Shown here: positions 17,399 to 26,657 of the stretch, piece after piece
How positions within the stretch are numbered: the stretch's first letter is position 1
Layout of the letters: every line of letters starts with the position of its first letter
Assembly (NCBI RefSeq): GCF_000325705.1
Contig: NC_019904.1
Span: 3,660,001-3,724,000, forward strand
Source: Echinicola vietnamensis DSM 17526
Lineage (GTDB): Bacteria; Bacteroidota; Bacteroidia; Cytophagales; Cyclobacteriaceae
Direction: 5' to 3'
Length of the DNA stretch: 64,000 nucleotides
Translations under genes and position numbers: made by a program
The notes under the pieces: model-generated
Told to the model about the DNA's origin: nothing
Databases searched by the model: none
The model's input: the letters and a program-made list of their open reading frames with translations, nothing else

Positions 17399-19294
17399 AT
17401 GCTAAGACACCAAATAACCACCGTTTTTCTTTTAGCCTTTTCGGTCATGACAGGGCTCCAAGCCCAGCATGTCAATTCTTATCCCAAAGATGGAAAGGTG
17501 CGTGACCTAAAGGGTAAAGTCCAAGAAGATATTGTGGTCGCAAAGGATGGCAGTGGTGATTTTTTATATATCGCAGATGCGCTCGAAGCCATCAGGGTTT
17601 ACCTTCCCAAGCCCATTACCGTTCACATCAAGGAAGGCGTTTATAAGGAAAAGTTAGAGATTCCAGGGACGATTACCAATGTGACCTTCAAAGGAGACGG
17701 GCCAGGCAAGACCATTATCACTTATGATGACCATACGGGGAAAGACTATATGGATACTTTTGATTCCTATACCTTGTTGGTTTGGGGAAACAGCTTGACG
17801 TTTAAGGATATGACCATTCAGAATACAGCAGGTTCAGTAGGACAGGCTGTGGCCCTTCATGCAGAGGGAGACCGTTTGGTGTTTGAAAACTGTCACTTTA
17901 GAGGTGATCAGGATACGATGTTTGCTTCCGGTGAAAACAGCCGGCAGTATTTTAAAGACTGTTATATCGAGGGAACTACTGATTTTATATTTGGTGGTGC
18001 CACAGCATTATTTGAAGACTGTGAAATTCACAGTAAATCCAACTCCTACATTACCGCGGCATCCACATCGGAGTGGGTGAAATTCGGCTACGTTTTTAAA
18101 AATTGCAGGTTGACGGCAGCAGAAGGGGTTGAAAAAGTGTATCTGGGAAGACCTTGGCGGGATTTTGCCAAAACTGTTTTTATCAATTGTGAAATGGGCT
18201 CGCATATCGTTCCAGAAGGATGGCATAATTGGGGTAGGGAAGAGACGGAGAAAACGACCTTCTATGCCGAATATGGCTCATACGGGCCTGGTGCCAATAG
18301 ATCAGCGCGAGCGACATGGTCGCATCAACTTGCGGACGAGGAAGCGGATGCATATACGATTGCGAATATATTTGCTGGCCACACCTGCCCAAAAGGTGCT
18401 TATGGCTTTCCTTGGTATGGGTATGCGGTAGACAGTTCTTTTAATCTTGACGATTCCTATGAAAAGTACAAGAAGTACTTTCCCGATATCCAGCCAGTTT
18501 CTAATGTAGCCATAGAAGGGGTGGAAACAACGAATGTAAAATACAAGGACCTAGGCTATAGGAGCCTGGAAATGGATGTTTTTTATCCTGAGGAGAAAAG
18601 TAAGCTCCCGGGTATTTTATTGGTCCATGGAGGGGGATGGCGTTCCGGAAATCGATCCCTTCAAGCTCCCTTGGCAAAAGCGTTGGCGAAGAGGGGGTAT
18701 GTAACAGCAGTGATGGATTACCGGTTATCCTTGGAGGCACCATATCCGGCTGGAGTGTATGATGTAAAAGATGCTGTCAAATGGCTAAAATCGCATGCAG
18801 ATAATTTTGGGCTGGATACCAGTAGGGTGGCCATATCGGGAGGGTCCGCAGGAGGACAGCTCGCCGCATTGGTGGCCATGACCAATGGACGGCTGGCATA
18901 TGAGGAAACCAATAATGGGGATCAACACGCTTCTTCGACCGTGCAAGCGCTCATAGACATGGACGGAGTTTTGGCCTTTCATCATCCTGAATCATCAGAG
19001 GGAGAAGTAGCCGCCCAATGGCTGGGGGGCACGTATGATGAGGTTCCTGCTATCTGGGAGGCTGCCTCCGCCTTACATCAGGTGAGTGAACGAGCCGTCC
19101 CGAGCCTTTTTCTGAACAGTCAATATCCACGATTCCATGCCGGGCAGGATGATTTGATCCAGCAATTGGATCAGCGAGGAATTTACAGCGAAGTGCATGG
19201 ATTTGAGCGCAGTCCTCATCCATTTTGGTTGTTTAATCCGTGGTTTGAACAAACGGTAGATTATGTGGATTCATTTCTAAAAAGCGTGTGGTAA
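17399..19294 (+). CDS. Two-domain pectin methylesterase (CE8) fused to an alpha/beta-hydrolase esterase
   Basis: A 631-residue secreted protein (signal ends near GLQAQ, residue 23). The N-terminal CE8 beta-helix (about 40-340) carries VAKDGSGDFLYIADA, Asp172 in DQDTMF, Asp195 in TDFIFGG and the LGRPWRDFA Arg. After a linker, residues about 375-631 are an alpha/beta-hydrolase: oxyanion motif HGGGW (410-414), nucleophile Ser483 in GGSAGGQ, Asp584 or Asp585, and His607 in SPHPFW. This second domain resembles acetyl-xylan/feruloyl-type esterases. The fusion could strip methyl esters and acetyl or feruloyl esters from the same chain. It is the last gene before the SusC promoter region. Confidence 0.93.
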   Translation: MLRHQITTVFLLAFSVMTGLQAQHVNSYPKDGKVRDLKGKVQEDIVVAKDGSGDFLYIADALEAIRVYLPKPITVHIKEGVYKEKLEIPGTITNVTFKGDGPGKTIITYDDHTGKDYMDTFDSYTLLVWGNSLTFKDMTIQNTAGSVGQAVALHAEGDRLVFENCHFRGDQDTMFASGENSRQYFKDCYIEGTTDFIFGGATALFEDCEIHSKSNSYITAASTSEWVKFGYVFKNCRLTAAEGVEKVYLGRPWRDFAKTVFINCEMGSHIVPEGWHNWGREETEKTTFYAEYGSYGPGANRSARATWSHQLADEEADAYTIANIFAGHTCPKGAYGFPWYGYAVDSSFNLDDSYEKYKKYFPDIQPVSNVAIEGVETTNVKYKDLGYRSLEMDVFYPEEKSKLPGILLVHGGGWRSGNRSLQAPLAKALAKRGYVTAVMDYRLSLEAPYPAGVYDVKDAVKWLKSHADNFGLDTSRVAISGGSAGGQLAALVAMTNGRLAYEETNNGDQHASSTVQALIDMDGVLAFHHPESSEGEVAAQWLGGTYDEVPAIWEAASALHQVSERAVPSLFLNSQYPRFHAGQDDLIQQLDQRGIYSEVHGFERSPHPFWLFNPWFEQTVDYVDSFLKSVW

Positions 19295-19317
19295 GGCCAA
19301 TTTTAAGATGATTTTAA

Positions 19318-19331
19318 GGAAACGATTCCGT
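19318..19331. promoter_or_regulatory. Candidate operator of the second LacI (class ACGGAATCGTTTCC) upstream of SusC
   Basis: Read on the minus strand this is ACGGAATCGTTTCC, sharing its first 12 bases with the site at 47214 next to the second lacI. It lies 24 bp after the fusion gene and 393 bp before the SusC start, beside sites of the first class. Confidence 0.45.
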
Positions 19332-19336
19332 AATAG

Positions 19337-19367
19337 GAAATCGATTGCACAATATTGAATCGATTTA
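19337..19367. promoter_or_regulatory. Two imperfect LacI-type half-palindromes upstream of SusC
   Basis: GAAATCGATTGC (19337-19348) and TGAATCGATTTA (19356-19367) share the AATCGATT core and are spaced 19 bp apart. They may be auxiliary operators for looping to the perfect site at 19500. Confidence 0.45.
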
Positions 19368-19499
19368 GTGCTTTAGGAATTGTAAGGATAGTTATGGCTG
19401 ATGATTTATATTAACATTACTGTTGTTAATAAATTTTTATATGGAAATAACGGATAACTGTAAAATTAATTTGTAAGTGTAAAAATTATTAGTTAAAAT

Positions 19500-19511
19500 G
19501 CAATCGATTGC
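19500..19511. promoter_or_regulatory. Candidate LacI operator upstream of the pectin SusC/SusD operon
   Basis: Perfect GCAATCGATTGC within a wider ATGCAATCGATTGCGCAT, 213 bp before the SusC start. It gives the transport genes the same control as the GH105 and uxaC units. Confidence 0.75.
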
Positions 19512-19576
19512 GCATTTTTAACCTGTTTGCTGCACTCAAAGTCAACTTGATTAGTAAACCCTTAATTAAAATAACC

Positions 19577-19702
19577 ATGAAAAGCCCTCCCATATCTTAC
19601 ATCCCCGAGGCAAAAGCATCTCGCTGTACAAGTACCAATTTACGCATGAATTACCGCTTACCAGTAGGTCATCCCTTACTGGAGTACTTTCATATTTATT
19701 AA
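19577..19702 (+). CDS. Short leader ORF (41 residues) before the SusC gene
   Basis: ATG at 19577, stop ending at 19702, 21 bp before the SusC start. The peptide (MKSPPISYIPEAKASRC...) has no signal sequence or known motif. Its position, downstream of the operator and just ahead of the first structural gene, parallels the 44-residue ORF at 9645. Could be a leader peptide or chance. Confidence 0.3.
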   Translation: MKSPPISYIPEAKASRCTSTNLRMNYRLPVGHPLLEYFHIY

Positions 19703-19723
19703 CAAAACCCAATCAATATCGAA

Positions 19724-22700
19724 ATGATGTTTACCAAAAATCTTTCGGGTTTTACCCGATGCATTTCATTGCTTTTGATGCTGATGGTGATGGGTGTGAT
19801 GGACCTCCAGGCCCAGACATCGGAAATTACCGGAGTAGTCAGAAGCTCAGAAGGTGAGACCATACCGGGTGTCACCGTTATGCTAAAAGGATCAGGTACA
19901 GGAACCAGCACAGACATGGATGGAGCCTATAAACTGACCGTAAACGACCCCAATGGGACATTAATGTTTTCTTCCATTGGGATGATCAAGCAAGAAATCC
20001 CCATCAATGGCCGATCTACCATCGATGTTACCATGGAGATGGATGTGGCACAGCTTGACATGGTGGAAGTAGTAGACTATGGATACGGAACGGTAAAGAA
20101 GACCGACATGACCGGTTCGGTTGCTTCCATGTCCGGAAAGGAATTGGCCAAGATCCCTGTGGCCAGTGCTGCACAGGCCATCACGGGTAGGCTTCCCGGT
20201 GTTCGGGTATTGACCACAGATGGTTCGCCAGGAGCGGATGTGGTGATCCGTGTAAGGGGCGGAGGATCCGTTACCCAGGATAACTCACCACTTTATGTAG
20301 TCGATGGATTTATTGTGGGAAGTATACGGGATATTCCACCGACTGACATTGAGTCGATCACGGTGCTAAAAGATGCGGCGGCTACGGCCATTTATGGTGC
20401 ACAAGCAGCCAATGGGGTTATCGTCGTGACCACCAAAACCCCAAAAGCAGGCAAGACTTCTATCTCATACAATAACTTCTTCCAGTGGAAAAGCCTTCCC
20501 AAGGACCGACGGTATAATGTCCTTAATGCCTACGAATATGTCCTTGCCAATTATGAGTATGCCAAATTGCAATCGAATGCTGCCGTTAGAAACTTTGAAA
20601 AGTTTTATGGTGTGTACGACGATTTGGAACTTTATCAGCAAAAGCCGACGACCGACTGGCAGGATGAACTTTTTGGTGATCCTAAGCTCAGCCAATACCA
20701 TAACTTGAGCATTAGCGGTGGTACAGAAAAGACCAAATTCATGCTGAGCCTTACTAATAATACCGATGAAGGTTTGATGCTGAATTCAGGTTACATGAGA
20801 AATGTGATCAACTTTAAATTGAACCATCAATTGGCCGACAGGCTGACCATGGACGTGGGAGCCAGGGTAACCCACACCGTGATTGACGGGGCAGGTACTT
20901 CTGGAAATGCCCAAATAAGCATTAAAGATGCTGTGCAGACCAGGCCCACCAACGGAATTGCGGATGAATTGGACATTGATATGAACCAAATCAACTCCGA
21001 AGATGATTTCCAATCCTTCCTGCTCAGCTTGGTAAGCCCTGTAGAATTGGCAAAGCAAGACTGGAGAAAGCGGACAGAGTATGATTATGTCTTCAATGCA
21101 GGCTTGACTTGGGAGGTGATCGATAACCTTAATTTTAAGTCGACCTTTAACGGTTCCAGAGACTTCAGAGAGAACCTGAGGTTTTATGGGCCATTGACCG
21201 GTGAATCCTTCAACAACGGTAATAATATGCCCTTGGGACAAAGAGAAGATCGCTCAAGCTTTTCCTACCGCTGGTTAAACAGTGTTTCCTATAAGTTTGA
21301 TGATTTGGGCACTGATCATGACCTTGATTTCTTGGTAGGTCAAGAGGTTTATTCCAGCGGAGGAAAGAGAAGTTTTCTGCGAGCGGAGGACTTCAGGCTG
21401 TCCATTACACCGGAAGAGTTGTTCGCCAACATGACTTTTGGTCGGGCAGACCGCCATGAGACAGAAGATTACACTAACTCCAACCGTTTTTCACTCTTCG
21501 GTCGGGCCAACTACCAATTTAAAGGCAAGTACCTTTTCACGGCCACGGTAAGGTCAGATGCTTCCAGTAAGTTCTCCAAAGACAACAGAGTAGGGGTGTT
21601 CCCTGCTGTAGCCGTGGGCTGGAAAATTTCTGAGGAAGATTTCTTGAAGGCATCATCATGGGTGGACGAGTTGAAACTGCGATTGAGCTGGGGAGAGACG
21701 GGTAACGATAGGATCGAAACCACCGCCACACAGTTTCTTTTCAGTGCTTCCACCAACCGAGGCCCTGGTTTTGGCAATACGGACAATGTATTTTACCAAC
21801 CGTCCAGCAGTACGCTTTATAATCCAGACTTGAAATGGGAAACCACCATTACCAAAAACATTGGCTTGGACTTTACGTTGTTCAAGGCCAAGGTGGAAGG
21901 TAGTTTGGACTTTTATCGAAATGTCACCAGAGACCTTTTGCTTCAATCTGCCATTCCGCCGAATACGGGCTTTTCTACCCAATGGAATAATGTCGGAAGT
22001 ACTTCCAACCAAGGGGTGGAATTGGGCATCAATGCCTTTATCATCGACAAGCCGGACTTTTCCCTCTCGGTTAACTTTAACACAGGGCTTAACCAAGCAC
22101 GTGTAGAGGAACTGGATGGAACCAATGAACGATTCTTCCAATCCAATTGGGCCAGCACGGACCTGAACAATATCAACGACTTTTACCTTCGTGTGGGAGG
22201 AAAGATTGGCGACGTGTTCGGTTATGTGACCGATGGATACTATACCGAGGATGATTTTGAAGGATATGATGCGGCAGCGGGTGAGTATATTTTGAAGGCA
22301 GATGTGCCCAACTCGACTTCAGTAGTAGGCAATACCAATATCAGACCGGGTTTCTTAAAGCTAAAAGACCTGAACGATGATGGTCAAATTGATGCCGATG
22401 ATCGAAAAGTGATCGGCAATACCCTTCCTAAAAATCAAGGTGGATTTGGGGTGAATGCTAGATGGAAAGGTTTTGATGCAGCCATCTTCTTCAATTACCA
22501 GTTTGGAAATGATGTTTACAATACCGGTAAGATCCAGTATAACCAATTCAGAAGGGTGACATACGGAAATATGCTGACCACCATGTCATCAGAAAACCGC
22601 TATACCTATTTGGATGTGGACGGCACTTACACCGGAACACCTGGTGAGATTGTCACCGATCTTGGCCAGCTAGAGGAAATGAACGCTGGTAAGAACATCT

Positions 22701-23014
22701 GGTCCCACAACAGTTATGGGATTGCAGGAGCTGTGATTCACTCATGGGCGATCGAGGATGGTTCATTCATCAGGCTTAATAACCTTACCGTAGGTTATTC
22801 CCTTCCTACGGAGTTGATTTCCCGCATTGGCCTTTCCCAGTTTAGGATATACGCCACAGGAAACAACTTGAAGTTGTGGACGGATTACACTGGCTACGAT
22901 CCAGAGGTAAGTACCAGCAGAAGCAGCAGTTATTCTGCGTTGACTCCAGGTGTGGATTATTCTTCTTTCCCAAGAAGCCGATCCTATACAGTAGGTGTTA
23001 ATGTGACATTCTAA
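19724..23014 (+). CDS. SusC-type TonB-dependent outer-membrane transporter (pectin oligomers)
   Basis: A 1096-residue SusC/RagA-family importer. Signal peptide about 1-30 (ending DLQAQ); an N-terminal carboxypeptidase-regulatory-like domain (SEITGVVRSSEGETIPGVTV, about 31-115); then a TonB box-like VEVVDYGYGTVKK and plug domain with the family motif PLYVVDGF and SITVLKDAAATAIYGAQAANGVI (about 120-230); then the 22-strand barrel ending in aromatic VGVNVTF. With SusD it takes up oligosaccharides across the outer membrane using TonB energy; the surrounding genes indicate pectin fragments. It starts a unit with susD 14 bp later, under LacI-type operators at 19318-19511. Confidence 0.95.
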   Translation: MMFTKNLSGFTRCISLLLMLMVMGVMDLQAQTSEITGVVRSSEGETIPGVTVMLKGSGTGTSTDMDGAYKLTVNDPNGTLMFSSIGMIKQEIPINGRSTIDVTMEMDVAQLDMVEVVDYGYGTVKKTDMTGSVASMSGKELAKIPVASAAQAITGRLPGVRVLTTDGSPGADVVIRVRGGGSVTQDNSPLYVVDGFIVGSIRDIPPTDIESITVLKDAAATAIYGAQAANGVIVVTTKTPKAGKTSISYNNFFQWKSLPKDRRYNVLNAYEYVLANYEYAKLQSNAAVRNFEKFYGVYDDLELYQQKPTTDWQDELFGDPKLSQYHNLSISGGTEKTKFMLSLTNNTDEGLMLNSGYMRNVINFKLNHQLADRLTMDVGARVTHTVIDGAGTSGNAQISIKDAVQTRPTNGIADELDIDMNQINSEDDFQSFLLSLVSPVELAKQDWRKRTEYDYVFNAGLTWEVIDNLNFKSTFNGSRDFRENLRFYGPLTGESFNNGNNMPLGQREDRSSFSYRWLNSVSYKFDDLGTDHDLDFLVGQEVYSSGGKRSFLRAEDFRLSITPEELFANMTFGRADRHETEDYTNSNRFSLFGRANYQFKGKYLFTATVRSDASSKFSKDNRVGVFPAVAVGWKISEEDFLKASSWVDELKLRLSWGETGNDRIETTATQFLFSASTNRGPGFGNTDNVFYQPSSSTLYNPDLKWETTITKNIGLDFTLFKAKVEGSLDFYRNVTRDLLLQSAIPPNTGFSTQWNNVGSTSNQGVELGINAFIIDKPDFSLSVNFNTGLNQARVEELDGTNERFFQSNWASTDLNNINDFYLRVGGKIGDVFGYVTDGYYTEDDFEGYDAAAGEYILKADVPNSTSVVGNTNIRPGFLKLKDLNDDGQIDADDRKVIGNTLPKNQGGFGVNARWKGFDAAIFFNYQFGNDVYNTGKIQYNQFRRVTYGNMLTTMSSENRYTYLDVDGTYTGTPGEIVTDLGQLEEMNAGKNIWSHNSYGIAGAVIHSWAIEDGSFIRLNNLTVGYSLPTELISRIGLSQFRIYATGNNLKLWTDYTGYDPEVSTSRSSSYSALTPGVDYSSFPRSRSYTVGVNVTF

Positions 23015-23028
23015 ACACGAAACGTATC

Positions 23029-24837
23029 ATGAAAATAAAACATATAATTATAGCAGCGGCTACGGCGACCATGATGAGTTCTTGTCAGGACTTCCTGGAG
23101 CCAGAATCGCTATCTACCTTTGATTTAAACTATATTTATTCAAATGTGGATGATGCCAGAAAAGGTGTTAACGCCATCTATTCCCACTTTGGTCAGGATG
23201 CTTTCCGTTCCAGGTTATCCAATAACATGACCGGTAACACGGATATTGAGCATTCCAGCGGGTGGAGCAGTAACGGTGACCGTTATCAGATTTGGGATTT
23301 GGAGGCATTGGAGAGCAACCGTGACCTGCAGATCGTATGGACCTATGCATATCGTGCCATCAGGGACGCCAATATTGCCATTGAGGGCTTGGAAGCCAGT
23401 GGGATGTTGGAGTCTAATGATGCTTCCACCGCTCAGACCATGAACCACCTGTTAGGGGAAGCTTATACGTTACGGGCGTATTGGTACAGCATGCTGACTT
23501 ATTATTTCGGTGATGTGCCTTATATGATAGAAGCACCCAAGGCTGGACTTGATTTTAATTTGCCCAAAAAGAACAGGAATGAAATCCTGGCAGAGGAGAT
23601 CAATAACCTGATTAATCTGGAAGAAAACATGCTATGGGCAGATCAGTTGCCCAATGGTATCGAGCAGGTGAACCGGGAATATACCTTAGGGATGATAGCC
23701 CGTCTTTCCTTACAAAGGGGAGGGTATTTTCTGACTCCAGAATTGACCATGGAAAGGGAAAGCGATTACCTAGACTATTATCAGATCGCTAAAGACTATA
23801 CTCAAAAACTGATCAGCCTAAAGGATCGGGAGCTTAATCCTAGTTTCCGTCAGGTATTTATGAACCAGTGTACGTTCCAGTCACCAGAAAATGATGACAT
23901 CCTGTTTGAAGTGCCTTTTGCCTTGGGCAATGGCGATGTAGGATGGAATATTGGCGTAAGGGTAGATGGAGGCAATACCGCTTCCCATGATTATGGCTCA
24001 GGAAACAACTATATGGCCATTCCTCCTACCTATTATCTTTCCTTTGACACCTTGGATATCAGAAGGGACGTAACCTGTTCTCTGTACAAGGTAACCACAG
24101 AGTTTACCTATGAATTTGTCAATGGTGGATTGGATATCGGCCAAGGAAAATGGAGCCGTCACTTTCTGCCTACGCCTCCCGGCAAATCCACTGCCAAAGG
24201 TACCGGCATAAATTGGCCGATGATGCGCTATTCAGATGTGCTGCTAATGTTTGCTGAGGCTGAGAATGAACTCAATGGTCCGACTGCAGACGCTCAGGAA
24301 GCCCTGAAGCGCGTGCGAAGAAGAGCCTTTGACGCCGCCCATTGGGGACAAAAGGTAGATGCATATGTAGGACAGGTTTCCGGCGGAAAGGATACCTTTT
24401 TTGAGGCGATCGTAGATGAACGCGCTTGGGAATTTGGTGGAGAAATGATCCGTAAGTATGAGTTGATCCGCTGGGGAATTTATTCAGAGAAGATGGCCGA
24501 GACCGTGGAAGGACTGAAAGAACTGGCAGATAATGCGTTTAACGGTACCACGAGGTATCCTGATTACATGTATTGGAAGGTGAATGAAAACGGAAACTTT
24601 ACCATCTTGAACCCTAATAAGCGGGTGGTGGCTCCACCGGATGATACGTGGACGCAGCAATCATTCCTGCTTGCCTTGCACAGCGATGAATTCGGTTATC
24701 AGGAGTGGGTGACCAAGGATTGGGAGAACTACATCAATGGTCCGCAACCGGGCGTGGTTCGCTATATTTTCCCGATTCCAACGGAGGCTATCGCCAATAG
24801 CCAGGGAACGTTGACGAATGACGGTTATGGATTTTAA
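23029..24837 (+). CDS. SusD/RagB-type surface glycan-binding lipoprotein (pectin locus)
   Basis: A 602-residue lipoprotein, lipobox ending MMSSC (Cys19), exported to the cell surface where it forms the lid of the SusC barrel. The N-terminal RagB segment (CQDFLEPESLSTFD, NVDDARKGVNAIYSHFG), the TPR-like helices (GEAYTLRAYWYSMLTYYFGDVPY) and the C-terminal SusD part (MRYSDVLLMFAEAENELNG, IVDERAWEFGGEMIRKYELIRWG) are all present. Length is at the upper end of the family. It lies 14 bp after SusC and 13 bp before the third surface lipoprotein. Confidence 0.95.
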   Translation: MKIKHIIIAAATATMMSSCQDFLEPESLSTFDLNYIYSNVDDARKGVNAIYSHFGQDAFRSRLSNNMTGNTDIEHSSGWSSNGDRYQIWDLEALESNRDLQIVWTYAYRAIRDANIAIEGLEASGMLESNDASTAQTMNHLLGEAYTLRAYWYSMLTYYFGDVPYMIEAPKAGLDFNLPKKNRNEILAEEINNLINLEENMLWADQLPNGIEQVNREYTLGMIARLSLQRGGYFLTPELTMERESDYLDYYQIAKDYTQKLISLKDRELNPSFRQVFMNQCTFQSPENDDILFEVPFALGNGDVGWNIGVRVDGGNTASHDYGSGNNYMAIPPTYYLSFDTLDIRRDVTCSLYKVTTEFTYEFVNGGLDIGQGKWSRHFLPTPPGKSTAKGTGINWPMMRYSDVLLMFAEAENELNGPTADAQEALKRVRRRAFDAAHWGQKVDAYVGQVSGGKDTFFEAIVDERAWEFGGEMIRKYELIRWGIYSEKMAETVEGLKELADNAFNGTTRYPDYMYWKVNENGNFTILNPNKRVVAPPDDTWTQQSFLLALHSDEFGYQEWVTKDWENYINGPQPGVVRYIFPIPTEAIANSQGTLTNDGYGF

Positions 24838-24850
24838 GGATTGACCTCTA

Positions 24851-26518
24851 ATGCTAAAAATGGAACCAATGAAATTTATCAAAAACAATATATATCAAAG
24901 CATCTGCATCCTTATGCTGGGACTGGTGGTGATCAGTAGCTGTAAGGAAGATGATGAAATGTTTGACAGAACAAGGCTCTTCAGGCCCGTGTTGATCGAG
25001 GATTTATATGCTGAGGAAAATACCATCATCGTAAACATGGGCAAGATGAAAGAAGCCGTATCTTATACGTTGGAGGTCAGCAGGGATTCCTTTGCTACGG
25101 CCCCAGAGTATGTCATCGATACGGATACCAATTATGTGGAACTTAACCAGGAACTTCTCGGGCAAGCATTGTTTTGGGATATGCTCTATCAAGTAAGGGC
25201 TACCGCTCATGCCGATGATCCCGAGTATGACAGTAAGATCTCCGACCTCGGTTCGGTGCGGACACAGCGATTTCCGACGATCCTAAATGATCCTGAAAGC
25301 TACGATGTGATTGATGTCGCGGCCCACGTTACATGGCAAACCATTGGCGCGGGGGTCACCGAGGTGAAGGCTTATAGCGCAGAGGATTTGTATTTAGAGA
25401 CGCCATTGATCGAGCAAGAGGTAAGCAGTGCTGAGCAGGAGGCCGGTGACATGATCTTGACCGGGCTGGAGCCGGAGACCGAATACCAAGTGGCCATCTA
25501 CAGTGATGATGTCTTGCGCGGATGGGTAAACTATACGACACTCCCTCAGGATATAGATCCCAACGGCCCAGGAGTGATTGACATACGGGAAAATACCAGT
25601 CCATCAGCCGTATCCGATGCGGTAGCCATGGCGCCTGATGGAGCCACCATTTTGGTGAAACGTGGCGTGACCTATGATTTCCCCGATGATAATTTGAACA
25701 AGTCTATCACCATCCGTGCGGCCTATGGCTTTGGTGAGCAAAAAGCCAAGCTATATACCACTGGCAATTGGGACGTTGATGATAATTCCGACATCGACCA
25801 TATCCGCTTTATAGACTTAGAATTGAGAGGGGAAGATTATGGCGGAGATTATGTGTTCAACCCGAACCGTGAAAATGTTCATGTGGGTGAATTGAGTTTT
25901 GAAAATTGTGAGATCGGAACCTTCAGAGGAATCCTCAGGGTGCGTACGAGTACTGTAATCGATAATTACGTTATTAAAAATTCCGTAGTGGACAGTATCG
26001 GTGGTTACGGCCTATTCACAGTGGACACAGAAGGCACTGCCATGATCAAAAATATCCGCTGGGAAAACAGTACGTTTAACAAAGTACAGTTTGGGGTGAC
26101 CTCCAGAAGTCAGTCTGAGTCATTTGTTATCGAGAGCTGTACGTTTGCCAACTTTGTCAGTGGAGGCAGTGGATTTTTCCGCTACCGAGGTGGAGACGGC
26201 AATAACAACGTGACCCAAGGTATCGTGATCCATAACAGTATTTTCGGTCATGGATGGGACGAAGCCATGGAGGAGGATTATGCCATAAGGGGTATTTATG
26301 ATGGATTGGAAAATACCAATTTCGACATTGTAAATGTATACAGTACCAATGATTTTAGTTTCTCCAGTGGTGAAATCCCTGGATTCCCGGTAGGGAATTA
26401 TAGTGGAGCCCAATCAGATCTATGGGTGGATCCTGCAAACAACGACTTCAATTTCCAAGATAGGGGATTTGCTGGTCGGTTTGACAGTGGTGATCCTCGG
26501 TGGAGGGTGAAATTGTAA
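24851..26518 (+). CDS. DUF5123/DUF4957-type surface lipoprotein, third gene of the SusC/SusD unit
   Basis: A 555-residue protein (549 if it begins at the ATG at 24869, which gives a cleaner signal). The lipobox ends VVISSC. Residues about 35-250 look like two fibronectin-III-like domains (TLEVSRDSF..., GLEPETEYQVAIYSDD); residues about 255-555 look like a right-handed beta-helix with pectate-lyase-like turns (FENCEIGTFRG, IENSVVD, IHNSIFGHG). Proteins of this kind follow SusD in many pectin loci and are thought to bind glycan at the surface. I see no catalytic motif. It is probably the last gene of the SusC transcript, as a hairpin follows at 26553. Confidence 0.85.
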   Translation: MLKMEPMKFIKNNIYQSICILMLGLVVISSCKEDDEMFDRTRLFRPVLIEDLYAEENTIIVNMGKMKEAVSYTLEVSRDSFATAPEYVIDTDTNYVELNQELLGQALFWDMLYQVRATAHADDPEYDSKISDLGSVRTQRFPTILNDPESYDVIDVAAHVTWQTIGAGVTEVKAYSAEDLYLETPLIEQEVSSAEQEAGDMILTGLEPETEYQVAIYSDDVLRGWVNYTTLPQDIDPNGPGVIDIRENTSPSAVSDAVAMAPDGATILVKRGVTYDFPDDNLNKSITIRAAYGFGEQKAKLYTTGNWDVDDNSDIDHIRFIDLELRGEDYGGDYVFNPNRENVHVGELSFENCEIGTFRGILRVRTSTVIDNYVIKNSVVDSIGGYGLFTVDTEGTAMIKNIRWENSTFNKVQFGVTSRSQSESFVIESCTFANFVSGGSGFFRYRGGDGNNNVTQGIVIHNSIFGHGWDEAMEEDYAIRGIYDGLENTNFDIVNVYSTNDFSFSSGEIPGFPVGNYSGAQSDLWVDPANNDFNFQDRGFAGRFDSGDPRWRVKL

Positions 26519-26552
26519 CCTTTGAGATTCGTTAATCATTTATGAACCATAA

Positions 26553-26638
26553 GAGGGCTGTCTCTTAATAAGTCAACAAGTAAAGGTCTGGTAGATGATG
26601 CTATGGCCTAGCGTGTGGACTTATGGGGCAGCCCTTTT
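26553..26638 (+). terminator. Terminator-like inverted repeat after the surface lipoprotein
   Basis: GGGCTG (26555-26560) pairs with CAGCCC (26629-26634), and ATAAGTC (26568-26574) with GACTTAT (26618-26624), with a bulge between, followed by TTTTT. It separates the SusC/SusD/lipoprotein unit from the pectate lyase and may be partial. Confidence 0.55.
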
Positions 26639-26657
26639 TCAATAAACCCTGATCATT

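Noticed and set aside
20569..20580. GCAATCGAATGC, one mismatch from the LacI operator
   Set aside because: It lies deep inside the SusC coding sequence and its Asn/Ala codons are ordinary, so it is likely chance.
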